A stretch of 64,000 nucleotides of DNA from Lentzea californiensis (GTDB taxonomy: Bacteria; Actinomycetota; Actinomycetes; Mycobacteriales; Pseudonocardiaceae), in assembly GCF_024648825.1 (NCBI RefSeq), contig NZ_JANBBE010000010.1:124001-188000 (forward strand), read 5' to 3'. Under the pieces are notes generated by a model. That model was not told the DNA's origin. It did no database searches and saw only the letters and a list, made by a program, of their open reading frames with translations. Below are positions 17,383 to 25,930 of the stretch, one piece after another. The translations under genes and the position numbers were made by a program. Position 1 is the stretch's first letter, and each line of letters opens with the position of its first letter.

Positions 17383-18075
17383 ATGACGCAGACAGGTCAG
17401 ACCGACGAGTCCCGCGGGTTCGAGGACCCGGAGTACTGGAACTTCATGTACGACGAGGGAACCGCTCCGTGGCTCATCGGCGGGCCACAACCCGCGATCG
17501 TCGAACTGGAGGCCGCCGGTCTCGTCCGCGGCCGGGTCCTCGAACCCGGCTGCGGCTCCGGTGAGCACACCATCCTGTTCACCAGGCTGGGCTACGAGTC
17601 CCTCGGAGTCGACCTGTCGCCGAGCGCCATCGACTACGCCCGCCGCACCGCCACCGAACGAGGCGTGCCCGCGGCCCGCTTCGAGGTGGCCAACATGCTC
17701 CACCCGGAACACCACCCGTTCCTCGCGGGCGGCTTCGACACCGTCGTCGACGTGGCCCTCTTCCACGGCTTCGGCGCCTACGGGGATCCCGGCGCGGCCA
17801 AGGCCTACGCCGACGTCCTGCACGCGCTGACCAACCCCGGAGCGCTGGTGCACATCCTCGCCCACTCCGACGCGGCACCGGGCCTGAGCTCCAGCATCAG
17901 CGACGACGTCATCCGCGAGACCTTCACCGGCGGCTGGGAGGTCGAGAGCATCGAAGCAGCCCACTACCAGGGTTTCATCACCGAGCAGATCTCCGAGGTG
18001 GCCGTCCAGCGAGGACTGCCCGCCCACGGCGAGGTACAGCTCGCGGCGTGGCTGGGCCGGGTTCGCCGGCTCTGA
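17383..18075 (+). CDS. Class I SAM-dependent methyltransferase (third of the cluster)
   Basis: A 230-residue methyltransferase of the thiopurine/UbiE-like type. 'YWNFMYDEGTAPWLIGGPQP' near the start is typical, motif I is 'VLEPGCGSGEHTILFTRLGY', motif II is 'SLGVDLSPSAIDYARR', and 'FDTVVDVALFHGFGAY' covers motif IV. The ATG at 17383 is used; an in-frame GTG at 17347 would add 12 residues and neither has a strong ribosome-binding site. It follows the second FAD monooxygenase on the same strand and is the last gene before a strong hairpin at 18.25 kb, which I take as the right border of the bisindole cluster. It probably methylates nitrogen or oxygen of the scaffold; site unknown. Confidence 0.82.
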   Translation: MTQTGQTDESRGFEDPEYWNFMYDEGTAPWLIGGPQPAIVELEAAGLVRGRVLEPGCGSGEHTILFTRLGYESLGVDLSPSAIDYARRTATERGVPAARFEVANMLHPEHHPFLAGGFDTVVDVALFHGFGAYGDPGAAKAYADVLHALTNPGALVHILAHSDAAPGLSSSISDDVIRETFTGGWEVESIEAAHYQGFITEQISEVAVQRGLPAHGEVQLAAWLGRVRRL

Positions 18076-18244
18076 GGCCTCGCTGCGTTTCGGCGCCGCG
18101 GGAGAACGCGGCCGAGGCGCTGCCGTGGCGTGGCAGTTGCTGCGTCCGCAGGGCGGGTACCAAGCCGGAACACGCCTTTCTGATGCGTCGGACGCGACGA
18201 CATCCTCCCGCAGCCCCGAGCTGCGGCGTGTCCTGAGGCCTGAT

Positions 18245-18279
18245 CGCGAGTGGTCAGCGGCATTCGCTGACCACTCGCG
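18245..18279. terminator. 15-bp stem-loop terminator
   Basis: Arms 18245-18259 and 18265-18279 are perfect inverted repeats with a 5-base loop (GCATT). The hairpin lies about 170 bases after the last methyltransferase of the cluster and before the glycosidase promoter. It is the natural transcriptional border. Confidence 0.7.
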
Positions 18280-18338
18280 GTACTCCTCCAGATCTGGACA
18301 GCCGCACACAGAGAGTGATTGGATCAATGCGCATGGTT

Positions 18339-18352
18339 TTACAACGTTGTAA
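18339..18352. promoter_or_regulatory. LacI-family-type operator upstream of the glycosidase
   Basis: A perfect 14-bp palindrome, TTACAACGTTGTAA, ends 20 bases before the glycosidase GTG. The central CAACGTTG with flanking TTA/TAA is typical of LacI/GalR operators controlling sugar genes. Its position overlapping the leader suggests repression relieved by a sugar. No LacI gene is in this window. Confidence 0.65.
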
Positions 18353-18372
18353 CCCTGCGGATTGGACGAGAC

Positions 18373-19857
18373 GTGACGTCAAAGATCGTCTTAGCGGCCT
18401 TGGCCCTCTCACTGCTCGGCAGCGTGCCCGCTGTGGCCTCGTCCGCGGCGGCCGTGCCGGACTTCTCGACAGCGGAGGCCGGCAACCCGTTCGTGGACGG
18501 GTGGTACGCCGACCCGGATGTCGCGGTCTACGACAACAAGTACTGGGTCTTTCCCACGTCGTCGCGACCGTACGACCAGCAGACGTACCTCGACGCCTTC
18601 TCCTCGACCGACCTCGTCAACTGGACCAAGCACCCCAACGTCCTCACCATCGCGAACGTCTCCTGGGCACGCCGAGCCGTCTGGGCACCCGCTCCCGTGC
18701 AGCGAAACGGCAAGTACCACCTGTACTTCGGCGCGAACGACATCCAGAGCAACTCCGAACTGGGCGGCATCGGCGTCGCGGTCGCCGACCGGCCGGAGGG
18801 CCCGTACCGGGACGCGATCGGCAAGCCGTTGATCAGCCAGTTCGTCAACGGAGCACAGCCCATCGACCAGGACGTGTTCATCGACACCGATGGCCAGGCG
18901 TACATGTACTACGGCGGCTGGGGACACGCCAACGTGGTCAAGCTCAACGCGGACATGACCAGCCTCGCCAAGTTCGCCGACGGCAGCACGTACAAGGAGA
19001 TCACCCCGGCGAACTTCACCGAGGGTTCGCAGATGTTCAAGCGGAACGGCAAGTACTACTTCATGTGGTCCGAGGACGGCTGGACCGGACCGAACTACGC
19101 CGTGTCGTACGCGATCTCCGACTCCCCGACCGGACCGTTCACCAAGATCAGCCGCGTGCTGAGCCAGGACGCCGCCGTGGCAAGGGGTTCCGGCCACAAC
19201 TCGGTGATCAACGTGCCCGGCACGGACATCTGGTACATCGTCTACCACCGGCGCCCGCTGAGCCTCTCGGGCGCCAACGACCGGCAGGTCGCCTACGACC
19301 GGATGACCTTCAACGCCGACGGCACCATCCAGCCGGTGACCATGCGCGTCAAGGACAACTTCGACGACAACAACGCCATCGGCTGGACCACGCACGGCGG
19401 CACCTGGACAGCGACCAGGGGCCGGTACGAGACCGGGACCTCGTTCGGCGGGAAGTCGTTGCTGGACACGAACTTCTCGAACTTCGTGCAGGACGCCGAC
19501 ATCATCCCGAAGTCCGCCACCGGCGACAGCGGGGTCGTGTTCCGCGTGACGCAGGCGACCACCGGGACGGACGCCTACCGCGGCTACTACGCCGGGATCA
19601 CCGGCAGCGGACGGGTCCTGCTCGGCAAGGCCGACAACAACTGGACGCAACTCGCGTCAGCCGCCGTGACCGTCCGGCCGAACACCCGGCACCACCTGAG
19701 GGTGGAGGCGATCGGCTCCACCATCAAGGTGTACGTCGGCGACATGGCCACGCCGAAGATCTCCGTCACCGACACCAGCTTCTCCAGTGGTGCCAACGGT
19801 GTGCGCGTCTTCAACACAGCTGCGGGCTTCGACAACTTCGCGGTCGCGCACCGGTGA
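18373..19857 (+). CDS. Secreted GH43-family glycosidase (arabinofuranosidase/xylosidase type)
   Basis: A 494-residue protein with a signal peptide (residues 1-28, ending near 'VASSAAAVPD'). A five-bladed beta-propeller follows: 'GWYADPDVAVYDNKYWVF' holds the catalytic base Asp, 'IDQDVFIDTDGQAYMYYG' the pKa-modulating Asp and 'FTEGSQMFKRNGKYYFMWS' the catalytic Glu. The last 170 residues ('NFDDNNAIGWTTHGGTWT...') form a LamG/DUF1080-like beta-sandwich, probably carbohydrate binding. The GTG start fits the signal peptide and a GGACGAG site. Exported hydrolysis of arabinan, xylan or a related plant polysaccharide is expected. The operator-like palindrome just upstream suggests sugar induction. 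Exact substrate is not deducible. Confidence 0.88.
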   Translation: MTSKIVLAALALSLLGSVPAVASSAAAVPDFSTAEAGNPFVDGWYADPDVAVYDNKYWVFPTSSRPYDQQTYLDAFSSTDLVNWTKHPNVLTIANVSWARRAVWAPAPVQRNGKYHLYFGANDIQSNSELGGIGVAVADRPEGPYRDAIGKPLISQFVNGAQPIDQDVFIDTDGQAYMYYGGWGHANVVKLNADMTSLAKFADGSTYKEITPANFTEGSQMFKRNGKYYFMWSEDGWTGPNYAVSYAISDSPTGPFTKISRVLSQDAAVARGSGHNSVINVPGTDIWYIVYHRRPLSLSGANDRQVAYDRMTFNADGTIQPVTMRVKDNFDDNNAIGWTTHGGTWTATRGRYETGTSFGGKSLLDTNFSNFVQDADIIPKSATGDSGVVFRVTQATTGTDAYRGYYAGITGSGRVLLGKADNNWTQLASAAVTVRPNTRHHLRVEAIGSTIKVYVGDMATPKISVTDTSFSSGANGVRVFNTAAGFDNFAVAHR

Positions 19858-19859
19858 TG

Positions 19860-20290
19860 CCCACCTGGGGTCGGTGCGGGGCAACTTCGCCGCCAGAACC
19901 TTGAAGTACGGCGGGGACGACCAAGCCTGGTGATCGCCGATGACGTACAGGCGGCGCTTGGGCCCGGCTGACCGCGACGTTGAGCAGGTTGGGTCTGCTC
20001 GCCGTCCACCGGCGGGCGCCCGGCCGGTCGGGTGCGCTGCCCAGCACGAGGACGACGACGTCGGCGTGCTCGCCCGTGTCGAAGTCCAGGTCCGCGAGCT
20101 TCTCCAGGATGCGATCGAGTCGAAGGCCCTCGGCCGGAATCCAGTGGCCCTGGGCGGCGGTGCCGGGCACGTCGATCCACCTCGACTCCGGCAGCTTCCA
20201 CAGGCGCGAGTGGAAGGACCTGGCGGTGGTGGACCACTGGCGCCGGTTCATGGCTGCGCCCGAGGCCTACCTGCGGTAGGTCACTGAGCA
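19860..20290 (-). pseudogene. C-terminal remnant of a superfamily I (AAA/UPF1-like) helicase
   Basis: The minus strand encodes a recognisable helicase C-terminus in broken frames. 'WIPAEGLRLDRILEKLADLD' and 'DVVVLVLGS' lead into 'SRPNLLNVAVSRA', which is motif VI. After a frameshift near 19960 comes 'RRLYVIGDHQAWSSPRYFKV'. No start, Walker A or Walker B region is present, so only the last 140 residues or so survive. It is convergent with the glycosidase and abuts its stop codon, which suggests the glycosidase segment was inserted into or beside a former helicase gene. Confidence 0.7.
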
Positions 20291-20459
20291 CCAAGAGAGC
20301 ATCAATCGGTCGCCGGAGTCACTGAATCGCTGAACAACCTCTCATCCGAACAGGACAGTTGGCGTCGTTGCAGTTGCACTGAGCCTTTCCAACCTCGTGG
20401 GGCTGACACGGTTGGTCCTGGCTGAGCCGGGCGGACCTGCCGGCGGGCAGGATGGTCTC

Positions 20460-20795
20460 GTGTCCACCCTGGTTGTTGAGATCCACGTGCCGTTGTTGCC
20501 GACGCCCGACCTGCCGGACGGCGCTGACCCTTTTCCCTGGATCGAGGAGGTCGAGGACTTCCTGTTCGATCTCGAAGACCAGGGTGACGTGGAAGTCTTC
20601 GATGAGGCAGAGCAGGACGGGGACGTCTACGTCTTCTTCCTCACCGGAGCCGGTGAGGGGAATCTTCTAGCGGTGGCGTCCCGTGTGGCCACGCTGCCTG
20701 GAGTCCCTGCGGGAACCGTTGCAGTCGTCAGCAACGACGATGCCGAGGAGTTCGGCTTGGGACGACGGGTAGCGCTTCCACTGCCTGCGCTCTGA
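20460..20795 (+). CDS. Small acidic hypothetical protein
   Basis: A 111-residue protein starting at GTG with GGCAGGA about eight bases upstream. It is strongly acidic: 'FPWIEEVEDFLFDLEDQGDV' and 'EVFDEAEQDGDVYVFFLTGA' dominate the N-terminal half. The C-terminal half is hydrophobic and ends 'EEFGLGRRVALPLPAL'. The predicted alternation of strand and helix resembles small ferredoxin-fold immunity or regulatory proteins, but I do not recognise a family. It stands alone between a helicase remnant and a non-coding stretch. Codon use fits a real gene. Function unknown. Confidence 0.65.
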   Translation: MSTLVVEIHVPLLPTPDLPDGADPFPWIEEVEDFLFDLEDQGDVEVFDEAEQDGDVYVFFLTGAGEGNLLAVASRVATLPGVPAGTVAVVSNDDAEEFGLGRRVALPLPAL

Positions 20796-21557
20796 AGACC
20801 GGCGCGGAGCCTCCAGCCCCTGCCCGGGGCAGTTCAGGTTGCACGGCGGCACGCGGTGCTCGGCAGGCCAGCGGGCCAACGCTGTGCACGCGAAGTTCGG
20901 CGAGCACCGCCGACGCTGCCCGCGGCTGGTCGTTGTCCGTCGGTGAGGTACGCATCCCCGTCGGTCCGCTGTTCGCCGCGCCCTGCTCGTCGACCTCGCG
21001 GCCCACCGCACCGACCTCGGCCGCATGCGCGAGCTCGCACAGCAGTCCGAACGCCATCTGCGGCTTCTGCAGCAGGGCCAGGAGGTAGTTCGTAATGGCC
21101 CGCCGCACCTGCCGCACGGCCGCACCACCAGGTGTCGGCGTCGGGCTCGTCAGCGGAGCTGGCGCGACGGATCGTGTTGGATGTACTGATGAGCAAGCAC
21201 CAGAAGTTGTTGCCGCTGCCCACAAACGGGCTGCCGGGCGGCAGCCCGGGTCTGCGGCACTCCTGAAGTGCCGCCGCTGGTACGTCGCTGCCACACGTGC
21301 GTCCCCGCCGTGCCCCACCTGCACCGGATGAGCACATCCGGCACGACGCCGTGGGCTGACGGGTTCCGGGCGGAACTCGTCGCCAACGGCACCGTTCGGG
21401 CCAGCACTTGAGACAGATGCGATGAGAGCGCGCAGGTCATCGGCTTCTGAACCGGCTCGTCGCATGCCCACCTCGTCGGGGCCGGACCCGGATCCTGCCC
21501 GCCCGGCCTTGATCAGCCGATGATCGGAGGCTTGAGCTCCGTGGTGGATCGAGGTTG
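20796..21557. other. Gene-free stretch, possibly degraded
   Basis: No open frame here has a convincing start, ribosome-binding site and codon bias together. Short coding-like fragments appear in shifting frames, for example 'LLVDLAAHRTDLGRMRELAQ' on the plus strand near 20.98-21.05 kb. This suggests a decayed gene rather than an active one. No repeats or RNA genes were recognised. Confidence 0.5.
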
Positions 21558-22895
21558 TCATGCTCGGCCGTGGTGGATGCGGAACACGTCTTGTGGGTCG
21601 ACGGCGCGTTTGACGGCGGCGAGCCGGTCGAGGTCGCCGGGGAGATAGCCGGTGGCGAGCTCGGTGGCGCTGATGTCGGGGCCGGACAGGAAGTTCACGC
21701 AGACGCCGCCGGTGGACCAGGGTTTCATCGCGGTGAACAGCCGGGTGAACGCCGTGCGCAGTGCCGGTAGTTGCGCGGGTTCCGCGGCGGCTCCGGCGTA
21801 GAGGACGTACTGGCCGTCGCGGCGGGCGAGTGCGCTGGGGACCGCGCCGGGCCGGTTCAGGGCGCCGCCGGTGTGGCGCAGTTCGACGAGATAGGGAGCG
21901 TCGGCGTTGGGACCGGCGTGATGCAGCAGTTCCATGACGGCGGCGGTGTCCAGTGATGCCAGCATGGTGTTGCGGGCGTGGAACGGCACCGGGGTGGTGG
22001 GTTCGGCGTGGATGGTGCCGACGGCGGTGTAGGGCATCTCGGTGACGGTGTCGGTGATCGGTCCCAGCTCGCGGAACGGGCGGACGAGCTGCTCTCCGGC
22101 CTCCGCGGAGCCGGTGTAGGCGAAGCGCACCTGCAGTAGGTAGCGGCCACGGAGAGCGTCGGGCAGGGCAGGGAGGTCGGGCATCCGGATGAGCAGCACC
22201 GAAGAGCTCATCGCCTCGGGGGTGCTGCGGGTCCACTGCGCCCAGGTGGCGAGGGCGCGTTCGGCGGTGTCGGCGGCGAAGTGCATGCCGCCGCCGTAGA
22301 GCCGGGTGATCGGGTGCAGGTCGATCTCGAGGGCGGTGACGACGCCGTAGGTGCCTTTGCCGCCGCCGCGCAATGCCCAGAACAGGTCCGGGTGCCGGGT
22401 TGCGGTGACGCGGCGCAGCTCGACGTGACCGGACGCGTCGGCGGTGACGATCTCGATGGCGCGCACGTGGTCGACGGCCCAGCCGAGGCTGCGGCCGAGG
22501 ATCCCGAGCCCGCCGCCGAGGTGGTACGAGACCGCACCGACCTCGGGCGAGGAGCCGTTGAGCGGCGCGAGCCCGTGTTCGGCGGCGGCGCGCACCAGCG
22601 CTCCGCCTCGCACGCCGGCCTCGATCCGGGCAGTACGGGCGTGCGGGTCGATGCTGATCCCGTCGAGCCGCGAGGTGGTGATCAGGACCTGGCCGTCGGC
22701 GCTGAGGGACGGACCGTGCCCGGTGGCCTGGACGGCGACGCCCAGGCCGTGGGCGGCGGCGTGGCCGACAGCGTCGATCACGTCGTCGACGGAGGCTGCC
22801 GGGACGACGACCGCGGGCCGGTGCTCGACGGAGAGGTTGTAGCCGCGACGCTCGGTGTCGTAGCCGGGATCGGTCATGGTGAGGTAATCGGTCAT
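21558..22895 (-). CDS. FAD-linked oxidase, berberine-bridge/VAO type
   Basis: A 445-residue PCMH-type flavoprotein. The FAD-binding domain has 'VAVQATGHGPSLSADGQVLI', where the histidine is the usual covalent FAD attachment, then 'GSSPEVGAVSYHLGGGLGIL' and 'PDLFWALRGGGKGTYGVVTA'. The C-terminus ends in the berberine-bridge segment 'LAAVKRAVDPQDVFRIHHGR'. The second covalent site, a cysteine in bicovalent relatives, is serine in 'GSSPEVG', so single attachment is expected. Such enzymes oxidise alcohols, sugars or aromatic intermediates. It is divergent from a LysR regulator with a shared operator-like palindrome, so it is probably that regulator's target. Substrate unknown. Confidence 0.87.
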   Translation of the reverse strand: MTDYLTMTDPGYDTERRGYNLSVEHRPAVVVPAASVDDVIDAVGHAAAHGLGVAVQATGHGPSLSADGQVLITTSRLDGISIDPHARTARIEAGVRGGALVRAAAEHGLAPLNGSSPEVGAVSYHLGGGLGILGRSLGWAVDHVRAIEIVTADASGHVELRRVTATRHPDLFWALRGGGKGTYGVVTALEIDLHPITRLYGGGMHFAADTAERALATWAQWTRSTPEAMSSSVLLIRMPDLPALPDALRGRYLLQVRFAYTGSAEAGEQLVRPFRELGPITDTVTEMPYTAVGTIHAEPTTPVPFHARNTMLASLDTAAVMELLHHAGPNADAPYLVELRHTGGALNRPGAVPSALARRDGQYVLYAGAAAEPAQLPALRTAFTRLFTAMKPWSTGGVCVNFLSGPDISATELATGYLPGDLDRLAAVKRAVDPQDVFRIHHGRA

Positions 22896-22935
22896 GACTC
22901 GATCCTGTCGGTGCTGAGCTGCGGAAACAATGTCA

Positions 22936-22954
22936 TATCAGGCATAGACTGATA
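22936..22954. promoter_or_regulatory. LysR-type operator between divergent oxidase and regulator
   Basis: TATCAG (22936-22941) and CTGATA (22949-22954) are an exact inverted repeat with a 7-base spacer. This matches the T-N11-A LysR box and lies 12 bases before the regulator start. It should serve both autoregulation and control of the divergent FAD oxidase. Confidence 0.7.
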
Positions 22955-22965
22955 ACCTCAGAGTT

Positions 22966-23817
22966 ATGGAACGGCGCGAGATCGAGATCTTCCTGACGCT
23001 CGCGGAGGAGCTGCACTTCGGTCGGACGGCGCAGCGGCTGCTGGTGTCGCAGGCGCGGGTGAGCCAGACGATCGCCCGGCTGGAACGCCGGTTCGGTGTG
23101 GCCCTGTTCGAGCGCACCAGCCGGCGGGTCGCGCTCAGTCCGGTCGGCGCCGCCCTCTACGCCGATGTCCGTGCGGGGCACGACCGCATCGAACGCGGGG
23201 TCGCCGCCGCCGTCGCGGCCGGACGAGGGATCACCGGCGTGCTCACCGTCGGCTTGGAAGCTCCCGCGGTCGCCGAGCTCGCCGCCCCGGTGTTCACCCG
23301 GTTCCGCGAGAAGAACCCCGGCGTCGAGATCGTCTTTCGCGAGACCGGCTTCACCGACCCGCTCGACCTGCTGCGCTCCGGCGAGGTCGACGTCGCCGTC
23401 ACCAACGCACCCGTCGGCCAGGACGAAGCCGGCTTCGAGCAAGGCCCGCTCGTGTACACCGAACCGGTCGTGCTGGCCGTGGCACGCCGGCACCGGCTGG
23501 CAACCCGCACAGCGGTGACACTCGACGATCTTGATGGCGAGGTCGTGTTCCGGGCCGGTCGCCGGGCCGCGCCCTACCGCCGTCACCCCGAACCGCCGAC
23601 CCCTGCGGCGACCCTGTTGGACCTGATGACGCGGGTCGCCGCGGGGGAGGGGGTCTGCCCGCTGGCCGCGCACGCCGCCGACTACTTCGCCCGCCCCACC
23701 CTCACGATGGTGCCCTTCGCGCCGGGCTCGCCACCCGTGCGCTGGGTTCTGTGCTGGCGTACCGGTGCCCGCACCGCCCGCGTCGCCGCACTCGCCGCCG
23801 CGACAGCCCACCCGTGA
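22966..23817 (+). CDS. LysR-family transcriptional regulator
   Basis: A 283-residue LysR protein. The N-terminal helix-turn-helix is textbook: 'MERREIEIFLTLAEELHFGR' with 'RLLVSQARVSQTIARLERRF' and 'GVALFERTSRRVALSPVG'. The effector domain follows from about residue 90, with 'GVLTVGLEAPAVAELAAPVF' and 'DLLRSGEVDVAVTNAPVGQD'. The start ATG is close to the divergent palindrome. It most likely controls the adjacent FAD-linked oxidase in response to a small aromatic or acidic ligand. Ligand unknown. Confidence 0.92.
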   Translation: MERREIEIFLTLAEELHFGRTAQRLLVSQARVSQTIARLERRFGVALFERTSRRVALSPVGAALYADVRAGHDRIERGVAAAVAAGRGITGVLTVGLEAPAVAELAAPVFTRFREKNPGVEIVFRETGFTDPLDLLRSGEVDVAVTNAPVGQDEAGFEQGPLVYTEPVVLAVARRHRLATRTAVTLDDLDGEVVFRAGRRAAPYRRHPEPPTPAATLLDLMTRVAAGEGVCPLAAHAADYFARPTLTMVPFAPGSPPVRWVLCWRTGARTARVAALAAATAHP

Positions 23818-24025
23818 ACCACTCGGCTACGTGACCGTCCCCAGATCTCGCCTCGGCGGCGCCGGAGATGCCGGAGGCGCCGGGCAACTGTGGCCTACGG
23901 GTGTTGGTCTGGGTCACTGCGGGTGACCGACTATCGAAGCCATTGTCACAGCAGAAGCCTTGCGGTGAACCGGATCTGATGGCGGTCATCGCGCCGCTGG
24001 TGCGTAGAACTCTCCAGAACAGGGA

Positions 24026-24055
24026 CGGGGAGCCCGACCGATGTCGGGCTCCCCG
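24026..24055. terminator. 13-bp stem-loop terminator
   Basis: Arms 24026-24038 and 24043-24055 are perfectly complementary with a 4-base loop (CGAT), followed on the plus strand by TTGTT. It lies between the ends of the LysR gene (plus) and the two-domain hydrolase (minus, stop at 24074), so it can serve both. Confidence 0.75.
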
Positions 24056-24073
24056 TTGTTCGTGTGCGGGGCG

Positions 24074-25660
24074 TCAGGGGCCGGCGACGGCCTGTGCCTT
24101 GGCGTTGCGTTCGAAGACCGACCAGAACGCGGAGGTGCAGTAGGTGCAGTTGGTGCCGAAGTACAGGCCGCGAGCCTGTTCGTCCTGCATGAGGTGCAGG
24201 CGGAACCAGGAGGTGATGGTGCCGTGCAGGGCGGGGATGCCGTAGTGGTCGGCACCGCGCTGTTCGGCGAAGATCGCCGGGACCTGGGTGGCCTGGTTGT
24301 ACGGGGTGCGGACGACGATGGGCGAGACGATCGTGTCGTTCTGCCCGGCGATGAACAGCGCCGGACCGCGGACCCGGCTGCCGCTGGTGGTCGCGAGCGG
24401 GTAGATCGGGGCGATGGTGTCCACGCGGGGGTCGGCTCCGGCGTCGATCGCCGCGCCGCCGCCGAAGGAGTGGCCGGTGGCGCCGACGTTGGTCAGGTCG
24501 ACCTTGCCCTGCAGAGGGCTGCCGGCGCGGTTGTTCTCGGTGGTCAGGTGGTCCAGGCCCTGCAGCATGGGGCCGGCGTTGCCGGCGTTGCCCTCCGCCG
24601 CGGCGACGATGAAGCCGTGGGAGGCCAGGTGGTTGAGCAGGGGCACGTACCGGTCGAGTCCGGAGCGGGCCCCGTTGTTCCACAGCACCACGGGGTGGGT
24701 GGTGCAGCCCAGGGTGCCCAGGGCAGTGGGACGGAAGACGGTGGTGCCGCGGCCGTTGGAGGCGGAGGTCACCGCGAAGGGACCGGCGGTGGCCCACTGG
24801 CCGTTGACCGACTTGCAGGGCGAGTTCGGCGGCGCGGTGGTGGTCGTGGTCGAGCCGCTCGTGGTGGTCGAGGTGGTCGTCGGTGTGGTGGTGGGCTTGT
24901 TCTCCTGGTCGATGATGATGTTCTTGATCTGGTTGAACACGCCGGTGTCGCTGGGAAAGCTGCTGTGGGTGATGCAGGTCGGTGTCTGGAGGTTGGTGGC
25001 ACCGGCGAGTTCGGCTGAGGTGCTGGGGCTGACGTTGGTGTCGCAGGTGGAGCGCTGGGTGGTGTAGCGGACGGCGGGGGAGCCGGGGACCTCGGTGCCG
25101 GAGTTCAGTGCGGCCAGCCACGGCGAGCCGATGGCGAACTGCTTGCACGACGGGTACAGGTTCTGGCACCACGGCGCGGCAGCGGTGGTGCCGTGGTGCG
25201 GCCCGGCCATCGAGAAGTACAGCGAGACCTTGTCCTGCGCGCGGGGGACGTGTTTGAGGTAGGAACGGGCGGCGAGGGTGGAGGCCGACCAGGTCACCAG
25301 GACGACCTTGCGGGCTCCGGTGCGGGACAGCACGCTGTCGACCTTCTGACCGATCTCCTGGCCGGCCTTGGTGAGGTCGCCGGTCATGCTGGTGCTGTCG
25401 GTCCAGGTGTCGACGCGGTCCGCGCGCCAGCCGGCGGAGACGAACTTGGTCTTCATCGGCTCCATGTACTGGGTCGTGCCGGTCATGCCCGGGATGATGA
25501 TCACCGGGTCGTGCTCGACCGCTGCCGTGGTGGCGGCCAGGTCCGCGCGCACCTGCGGCGAGAACGCGACCAGCGACACGGCGGCGGATGCCGCGGCGAA
25601 CGCCGCGAGCACTGCCGTACCGCGGCCGCGGAATGCGGCACGGAGTGGAGTTGTGGACAT
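24074..25660 (-). CDS. Secreted two-domain alpha/beta hydrolase (lipase-like plus PETase/cutinase-like)
   Basis: A 528-residue exported protein with a signal peptide to about residue 39. The first domain (about 45-255) begins 'HDPVIIIPGMTGTTQYMEPM', like class 2 lipases. Its nucleophile region reads 'VVLVTWSASTLAARSYLKHV', keeping a serine but losing the flanking glycines. A threonine-rich linker (about 258-284, runs of TTT/STTT) leads to a second domain. This has 'VVLWNNGARSG', an intact elbow 'GATGHSFGGGAAIDAGA', an acid candidate in 'FIAGQNDTIVSP' and a His in 'RGADHYGIPALHG', resembling dienelactone/PET-hydrolase-like esterases. Two linked hydrolases suggest attack on a polymeric or lipid ester. 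Only the C-terminal site looks fully competent. Confidence 0.85.
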   Translation of the reverse strand: MSTTPLRAAFRGRGTAVLAAFAAASAAVSLVAFSPQVRADLAATTAAVEHDPVIIIPGMTGTTQYMEPMKTKFVSAGWRADRVDTWTDSTSMTGDLTKAGQEIGQKVDSVLSRTGARKVVLVTWSASTLAARSYLKHVPRAQDKVSLYFSMAGPHHGTTAAAPWCQNLYPSCKQFAIGSPWLAALNSGTEVPGSPAVRYTTQRSTCDTNVSPSTSAELAGATNLQTPTCITHSSFPSDTGVFNQIKNIIIDQENKPTTTPTTTSTTTSGSTTTTTAPPNSPCKSVNGQWATAGPFAVTSASNGRGTTVFRPTALGTLGCTTHPVVLWNNGARSGLDRYVPLLNHLASHGFIVAAAEGNAGNAGPMLQGLDHLTTENNRAGSPLQGKVDLTNVGATGHSFGGGAAIDAGADPRVDTIAPIYPLATTSGSRVRGPALFIAGQNDTIVSPIVVRTPYNQATQVPAIFAEQRGADHYGIPALHGTITSWFRLHLMQDEQARGLYFGTNCTYCTSAFWSVFERNAKAQAVAGP

Positions 25661-25876
25661 CGGACAGCCTCCTGGACAGGAAAATGGTGCAGGGTGAACA
25701 GGTGATCGGGGTCACGCTGTTTCGCCGATGTTACGAATGTAAAAAGGGCTAGGCCATGTGCCCGTCCACACTCTTGGGCGCCATTCGCATGTCGCTGGCA
25801 ACACTTCCTATTTCTGCGATGTGGCTCGGCATTCCTTCGCTTTTTCGTGCGGAACTCCGCAGTCGAGCACATGGGA

Positions 25877-25916
25877 ACGGGCGTACGAGCCGCCCTCGTC
25901 AGGCTCGTACGCCCGT
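25877..25916. terminator. 15-bp stem-loop terminator
   Basis: Arms 25877-25891 and 25902-25916 are perfect inverted repeats with a 10-base loop. It lies 14 bases after the 3-hydroxyacyl-CoA dehydrogenase stop (minus strand) and ends that operon. Confidence 0.75.
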
Positions 25917-25930
25917 GGCTCAACGCGGGC

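Noticed and set aside
1..18075. Rebeccamycin (or staurosporine) cluster proper
   Set aside because: Core genes match, but no glycosyltransferase or deoxysugar genes are present and two extra FAD monooxygenases plus three methyltransferases are. Rebeccamycin needs RebG and a single sugar O-methyltransferase.
20856..21331. Possible small genes on either strand in the 20.8-21.5 kb gap
   Set aside because: Frames shift every 50-100 codons, with no start signals and mixed composition. They are better explained as decay of an older gene.
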